Assembly (NCBI GenBank): GCA_947628795.1
Contig: CANRBF010000004.1
Coordinates: 62,001 to 126,000, forward strand
Origin: an uncultured Monoglobus sp.
GTDB taxonomy: Bacteria; Bacillota; Clostridia; Monoglobales; Monoglobaceae
Direction of reading: 5' to 3'
DNA: 64,000 nucleotides
This document shows, in pieces, positions 60,252 to 64,000 of the stretch (positions within the stretch are counted from its first letter, which is position 1; each line of letters begins with the position of its first letter). Under the pieces are notes generated by a model, which worked only from the letters and a program-made list of their open reading frames with translations, searched no databases and was not told the DNA's origin. Made by a program: the position numbers and the translations under genes.

Positions 60252-60869
60252 ATGGACACAAACGCTATCTACAAAGTGGGCTACGGTCTGTATGTGCTGT
60301 CGGCAAACGACGGCGGAAAAGACAACGGCTGCATAATAAACACGGTGATGCAGATCACGTCAAACGAGCCGTTTAAGTTTATCATATCGGTCAACAAGGC
60401 GAACCTGACCCATGACATGATAAAAAACAGCGGCAAGTTCAATGTTTCGATATTGACCGAGGAAACCCCGTTTTCGGTGTTTGAGACCTTCGGCTTCAAA
60501 AGCGGCAGAGACGCCGACAAGTTCTCGGAGATAGACTGCGCGAAAAGAGCCGAAAACAGTCTGCTCTATCTGGATAAATACGCCAACGCGTATTTGTCGT
60601 TTGATGTTATCGACGCGGTCGACTGCGACACCCACACGATTTTTGTCGCTAAGCTCAGCGACGCGGTATCGCTCTCGAACGGCGAGAGCCTGACATACGC
60701 GTACTACCACAAGCACATCAAGCCGCAGCCGAAAAAGTCCGAGAAAAAAGTCACGGGCTGGCGCTGCGTTATCTGTGGATATATCTATGATGGAGAGGAG
60801 CTTCCGCCCGATTTTATATGCCCTTGGTGCAAGCACGGCGCCGCTGACTTTGAGAAGATCGAGGCATAA
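60252..60869 (+). CDS. Flavin reductase-rubredoxin fusion protein
   Basis: 205 residues from ATG 60252, six bases after GGAGGT; an ATG two codons earlier is too close to the site. Residues 1-150 form the FMN-binding flavin reductase-like barrel (YKVGYGLYVLSAN at the start, CIINTVMQITSNEPFKF, the family's ISVNKANLTHDMI). After a Lys/Pro linker, a rubredoxin domain (about 165-205) carries both Fe-binding CxxC pairs (WRCVICGYIYDG and FICPWCKHG). The layout equals high-molecular-weight rubredoxin of anaerobes, which passes electrons from NAD(P)H to flavodiiron oxygen or NO reductases. No flavodiiron gene is in the window. Confidence 0.9.
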   Translation: MDTNAIYKVGYGLYVLSANDGGKDNGCIINTVMQITSNEPFKFIISVNKANLTHDMIKNSGKFNVSILTEETPFSVFETFGFKSGRDADKFSEIDCAKRAENSLLYLDKYANAYLSFDVIDAVDCDTHTIFVAKLSDAVSLSNGESLTYAYYHKHIKPQPKKSEKKVTGWRCVICGYIYDGEELPPDFICPWCKHGAADFEKIEA

Positions 60870-60873
60870 AACA

Positions 60874-60903
60874 AGCAGGAGCATCCGCTCCTGCTTTATT
60901 TTT
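60874..60903 (+). terminator. Intrinsic terminator after the rubredoxin fusion gene
   Basis: AGCAGGAGC (60874-60882) pairs with GCTCCTGCT (60887-60895), with a T-rich tail that reaches the stop codon of the convergent aldo/keto reductase gene. Confidence 0.85.
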
Positions 60904-62017
60904 ATTCATTCGAAAACGCTTTCGCGGTCCGCTCCAGAATTTTTCTTATTTCCAGATTCTGGGGACAGGCGGCCTCGCATCTGCCGCATTTCACGCAGTC
61001 CTCGGGCCTACCGCGGTTCGTGGTGTACACCTCGTAGTAAAATCCGCCCTCGCCGTATCTTATCCTTGAGTTGAGGCAGGATATCAAAAGCGGTATCGCT
61101 ATATCCTTGGGGCACACGCGGGTGCAGTACTCGCAGCCTGTGCATTGAACCGTCCGCTCATTTTTCAGAATTTCGCAAACTTTTTCCACCGCCTCAAGAT
61201 CGCGCCCGCTCAGCGGCTTTAGATCACCGAAAAGCGCGATGTTTTCATCGACCTGCGCCATGTTTGACATGCCCGACAACACAAGGCGCACGCCCTCAAA
61301 TCCCGCCGCGTAGCGCAGGGCGTAAGCCGCGGGACTTCCTCCTCCGCCTTCTTTCAAAACGGACTTCGCCTCGTTGGGCAGATTTACAAGCCTGCCGCCC
61401 TTTATCGGCTCCATTACAAACGCGGGCTTTCCGTGTTTTGCGCACATCTCGTAATTCGCGCGGCTGCGTATGCCCGGATTGTCCATATCCAGATAATTCA
61501 GCTGTATCTGCACGACTTCTATCTCGGGGTGCTCGCTCAGTATCACATCAAGGGCGTCCTCGGTATCGTGGAACGAGATGCCTATATGTCGGATCCTGCC
61601 TTGCGCTTTCAGCTTTTTCGCGGCCTCGAACGCGCCCAGCTCGCTGTATTTTTTATAGCTCCTCGACGACAGCGCGTGCATAAGATAAAAGTCAAAATAC
61701 TCGACGCCGCAGCTTGCGAGCTGCTTTTCAAACGTCTCGTAAATATCGGCCTCGCTTTTAAAAAACTCGCTTGACAGCTTGTCGCAAAGCACAAAGCTCT
61801 CCCGCGGATACCTTGACGTGAGGCATTTTTTTAATGATTCCTCGCTCCTGCCGCCGACATAGCCGCGGGCGGTGTCAAAATAATTAAAGCCCGACGACAT
61901 ATATTTGTCTATCATATCGGCGAACTCGCCGAGGATCACGGCGCCGTTTTTGTCTCTGGGCGGCCGCATGGCGCCGAAGCCCAGGCCGCCCTTTATTTCC
62001 TCAAAACAATTTTTCAT
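60902..62017 (-). CDS. Aldo/keto reductase with C-terminal ferredoxin domain
   Basis: 371 residues. A TIM barrel (about 1-280) with LGFGAMRPPRD, GFNYFDTARGYVGGRSEE (catalytic Asp and Tyr), FYLMHALS and IRHIGISFHDTEDA. The C-terminal 80 residues carry two [4Fe-4S] motifs, CTGCEYCTRVCPKDI and CVKCGRCEAACPQNL. These fused enzymes are frequent in anaerobic Clostridia and may reduce sugar or aldehyde carbonyls with electrons from ferredoxin or NAD(P)H. Substrate unknown. It starts just after the end of the GH5-type gene in the same direction (5-base gap), so the two may be co-transcribed. Confidence 0.9.
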   Translation of the reverse strand: MKNCFEEIKGGLGFGAMRPPRDKNGAVILGEFADMIDKYMSSGFNYFDTARGYVGGRSEESLKKCLTSRYPRESFVLCDKLSSEFFKSEADIYETFEKQLASCGVEYFDFYLMHALSSRSYKKYSELGAFEAAKKLKAQGRIRHIGISFHDTEDALDVILSEHPEIEVVQIQLNYLDMDNPGIRSRANYEMCAKHGKPAFVMEPIKGGRLVNLPNEAKSVLKEGGGGSPAAYALRYAAGFEGVRLVLSGMSNMAQVDENIALFGDLKPLSGRDLEAVEKVCEILKNERTVQCTGCEYCTRVCPKDIAIPLLISCLNSRIRYGEGGFYYEVYTTNRGRPEDCVKCGRCEAACPQNLEIRKILERTAKAFSNE

Positions 62018-62022
62018 AATAC

Positions 62023-64000
62023 TTATTCGCTTATATTGATCTCAAAAACTTCCATTAAGCCGTTGTCGGTTATAGCGGTCACTCTCGCATAACCGGGTTT
62101 CAATGCCTTTATAGGCATAACGCAGGTTCCGTCTCCGGCCGGCAGCTGACCATATGTGCTGTCAAGCATAACCATCGCTTTATTTGATGAGATAAATGAA
62201 ACGACGGATGTAGTATCTGTCGGAGTGACAGCAACTCTAAGCTCACTTGTCTCACCGACTTTCATGTTAAGGCTCTTGTCCGTGACCGCCGATATTGCTG
62301 TTGCGGGGATGCCCTCATCCACGGTTATAAAGTTCAGGTTTCGGATCGAAAATGTTATGTCTACACGTTTGGGAATGATCTTTTCGGCACTGCCCTCAAC
62401 GGCCAACGGATTGACATTGTCAAAATCATTCCATATAAAAGCCTTTGCCGAGCCGCCCTGCGGCATCTCAAGATCAAAGCCGTCAACGCTCAGTTTACCG
62501 CCGGAAATGTCAGATGCCGCAAGCTGCCTGCTTTCCATATCTTTCAGTATATTATCAGCATCAAAAACAGCGGCTGCAACAATCAATGAATCGATCGCAG
62601 GAAATCTCCGTACATTAGCATTGACCTCTGTGACCTTGCCGTCCTCAATAACTGCGGATGTATTGTCAAAACAAGAATCAACAATATCAAAGTTTATAAG
62701 ATAGTTTTTGGTATCGGTGGTTATCTCGTCGCTTCCGACTACCGAGCCTTCCCACGCGTTGAACGGGTCTCCGGTGTCAAGCACAGCGCCGTTCATGGCT
62801 GATTTGAACTCCTTGTTGGTTATATTAAGAGGTATGCCGTTTACCTTGATCTCGTCATATCGGATCTCGCAGCCGTCGATCGGGCTCTTTGACGCGCTGC
62901 CCATGTCAACGTCATAATCTTTGATATAGAGCGAGCCGAAGTTTTCTATAGCTTTTATACCAGCCTTTTTGCCCGCGTCGGAAATGTCAGCGTCTAAATC
63001 AAACGACACCGTGTATTGTCCGTCGCCGTTAATCGCCACGGGCTTGCCGCGCTCGGTTCCGAAATAGCCTTTGTTGTAATAGACATTGGCCGCCACGTTT
63101 ACCTTTTTGTCTCCCGCGGGCTCCGAGACGATAACGGGAACAGTCTTTGTATAGCCGGTCTCGGCGGCTATCGTGATATAAGCCGCTCCGGGCGTTATTC
63201 CCACGATCTTGCCCTCGGCGCTGACCGTGGCGACCTTCTCGTTTGAGCTGTAGTAAAGCAGATTTTCGCCGTTATTCGCTTCCGCATCCAGGAACAGATA
63301 TTTGCCCTGTGTGACATTATAACTGTCTTGCGAGACAATATCGGTCGCGGGGTTTTCAGACTCTTTGGCGGAGATTATTACCCTTACTCTCGCCGTTGCG
63401 GAGCCGCTTTGAGAAAACGCGGTAACATATGTCGCGCCTATCCTTGCGCCTTGTATCAAGCCGTTGTATACGGTGGCTATGTTATCGTCGTCCGACTTCC
63501 AGAGCACAACGTCGTTGGTGTTTGAGGGCTGAACCGAGGCGGTGAGCTTCGCGCTTGAGCCGACCTCGATATTAACCTCGCTCTCGGTCGGAATTATCTC
63601 GGTTATCGGAATTATTTCGGGGCCGGAAACTATGTCGGACATGTCAAAGCTCTTGTTCTTGGAGCTCGGCGGCAGGAACATTCCGCGCATCATGGCATCG
63701 GTTATGCTCTTGAACACGGGCTTGCCGCTCTCTCTGTCCCACACGGTGTATACGCCCGTCTCAAACAGCTGCTGACCCGCGCCTCGGCTGTTGTCCCACG
63801 CTACGGGCACAGTCATTCCGACCTGTCCCGCGCGCGACGCACACTCGTAGGCATACGCTCTGCCTATGTCGTTATAGCCGCTCGGATTTGCGGCGTTAAC
63901 AACGTTTTTATAACCGTATTCGCCGAGAATAATGGGCACGTTTCTGAATTTATCATGCGCCTGCTTGATCACATCCGTTGTCGCCTTGGCGCTTCCTATA
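62023..64000 (-). CDS. C-terminal part of a secreted GH5-type glycoside hydrolase with Ig-like modules, N-terminus outside window
   Basis: The frame is open to the right edge, so at least 658 residues are seen and the start is missing. Near the edge, NVPIILGEYGYKNVVN fits the GH5 beta-7 strand with the nucleophile Glu, and ASRAGQVGMTVPVAWDNS is the following barrel strand with the substrate-binding Trp. Then come two Big_2-like domains (TEIIPTESEVNIEVGSSAKL and QDSYNVTQGKYLFLDA), a beta-sandwich region with KAIENFGSLYIKDYDVD that may be a carbohydrate-binding module, and a last Big_2-like domain (SAVTDKSLNMKVGETSEL). No dockerin or cell-wall anchor. Probable endo-beta-glucanase or mannanase acting outside the cell. 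Confidence 0.8.
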   Translation of the reverse strand, partial: IGSAKATTDVIKQAHDKFRNVPIILGEYGYKNVVNAANPSGYNDIGRAYAYECASRAGQVGMTVPVAWDNSRGAGQQLFETGVYTVWDRESGKPVFKSITDAMMRGMFLPPSSKNKSFDMSDIVSGPEIIPITEIIPTESEVNIEVGSSAKLTASVQPSNTNDVVLWKSDDDNIATVYNGLIQGARIGATYVTAFSQSGSATARVRVIISAKESENPATDIVSQDSYNVTQGKYLFLDAEANNGENLLYYSSNEKVATVSAEGKIVGITPGAAYITIAAETGYTKTVPVIVSEPAGDKKVNVAANVYYNKGYFGTERGKPVAINGDGQYTVSFDLDADISDAGKKAGIKAIENFGSLYIKDYDVDMGSASKSPIDGCEIRYDEIKVNGIPLNITNKEFKSAMNGAVLDTGDPFNAWEGSVVGSDEITTDTKNYLINFDIVDSCFDNTSAVIEDGKVTEVNANVRRFPAIDSLIVAAAVFDADNILKDMESRQLAASDISGGKLSVDGFDLEMPQGGSAKAFIWNDFDNVNPLAVEGSAEKIIPKRVDITFSIRNLNFITVDEGIPATAISAVTDKSLNMKVGETSELRVAVTPTDTTSVVSFISSNKAMVMLDSTYGQLPAGDGTCVMPIKALKPGYARVTAITDNGLMEVFEINISE

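Overview
The window looks like one stretch of chromosome from an anaerobic, spore-forming, plant-polysaccharide-using member of the class Clostridia (Firmicutes). The evidence is a trimeric [FeFe]-hydrogenase with NfnAB, a bifunctional AdhE with a Rex-type operator, strong Gram-positive Shine-Dalgarno sites and sigma-A promoters, two mother-cell-type (sigma-K-like) promoters, and secreted pectate lyase and GH5-type proteins. A pectinolytic gut lineage such as Monoglobus would fit, but genus cannot be decided from sequence alone. Moderate GC, dispersed palindromic repeats and the lack of prophage, rRNA or CRISPR point to ordinary chromosome with small accessory patches.

Layout. 1-2450: an exported protein cut by the window edge, a RelB/DinJ-YafQ toxin-antitoxin pair and a DUF11 protein. 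2473-10435: a six-gene operon on the minus strand (VTC domain, DUF4956, CotH kinase, glycosidase-like, HEAT-repeat, processive GT2), read as an uncharacterised exopolysaccharide system with a structured leader RNA. 10601-14261: a secreted pectate lyase. 14316-18475: hydCBA. 18622-20345: an orphan zinc-peptidase-like gene and a radical SAM gene. 20458-24279: gdhA and nfnAB. 24319-24450: a candidate small RNA. 24597-32487: a small conserved-looking protein, then on the minus strand rnhA, nifS, nifU, mnmA, pcrA, a methyltransferase and an odd membrane protein. 32575-36795: an FMN oxidoreductase, then adhE with a kinase-like gene. 36796-37372: a palindrome array and tRNA-Pro(CGG). 37447-42207: antiporter, UPF0210/ACT pair, TspO, HAD phosphatase. 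42621-48403: a 1851-residue surface protein with a beta-solenoid and a riboswitch-like leader. 48646-50602: rpsB-tsf. 50689-53080: threonine dehydratase, RidA, an acyltransferase. 53091-55150: metY with an upstream 22-codon ORF, divergent from an Rrf2 regulator. 55179-56185: a Cys-rich putative spore protein. 56233-60903: DUF378, a heterodimeric ABC exporter, flavin reductase-rubredoxin. 60902-64000: aldo/keto reductase-ferredoxin and the C-terminal part of a GH5-type protein.

How it fits together. Polysaccharide breakdown (pectate lyase, GH5) feeds fermentation. HydABC, NfnAB, GdhA and Rex-controlled AdhE balance NADH, NADPH and ferredoxin. NifS, NifU, MnmA and the Cys-bearing Rrf2 protein with MetY form a sulfur and Fe-S theme. 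IlvA with RidA is the usual dehydratase plus imine-clearing pair. The most interesting uncharacterised items are the VTC-DUF4956-CotH-GT2 operon, two structured mRNA leaders, a roughly 98-nt orphan RNA, the microprotein before metY, and a dispersed noncoding element shared by two accessory loci. Protein calls rest on motifs and recalled family architecture; no database search was possible.
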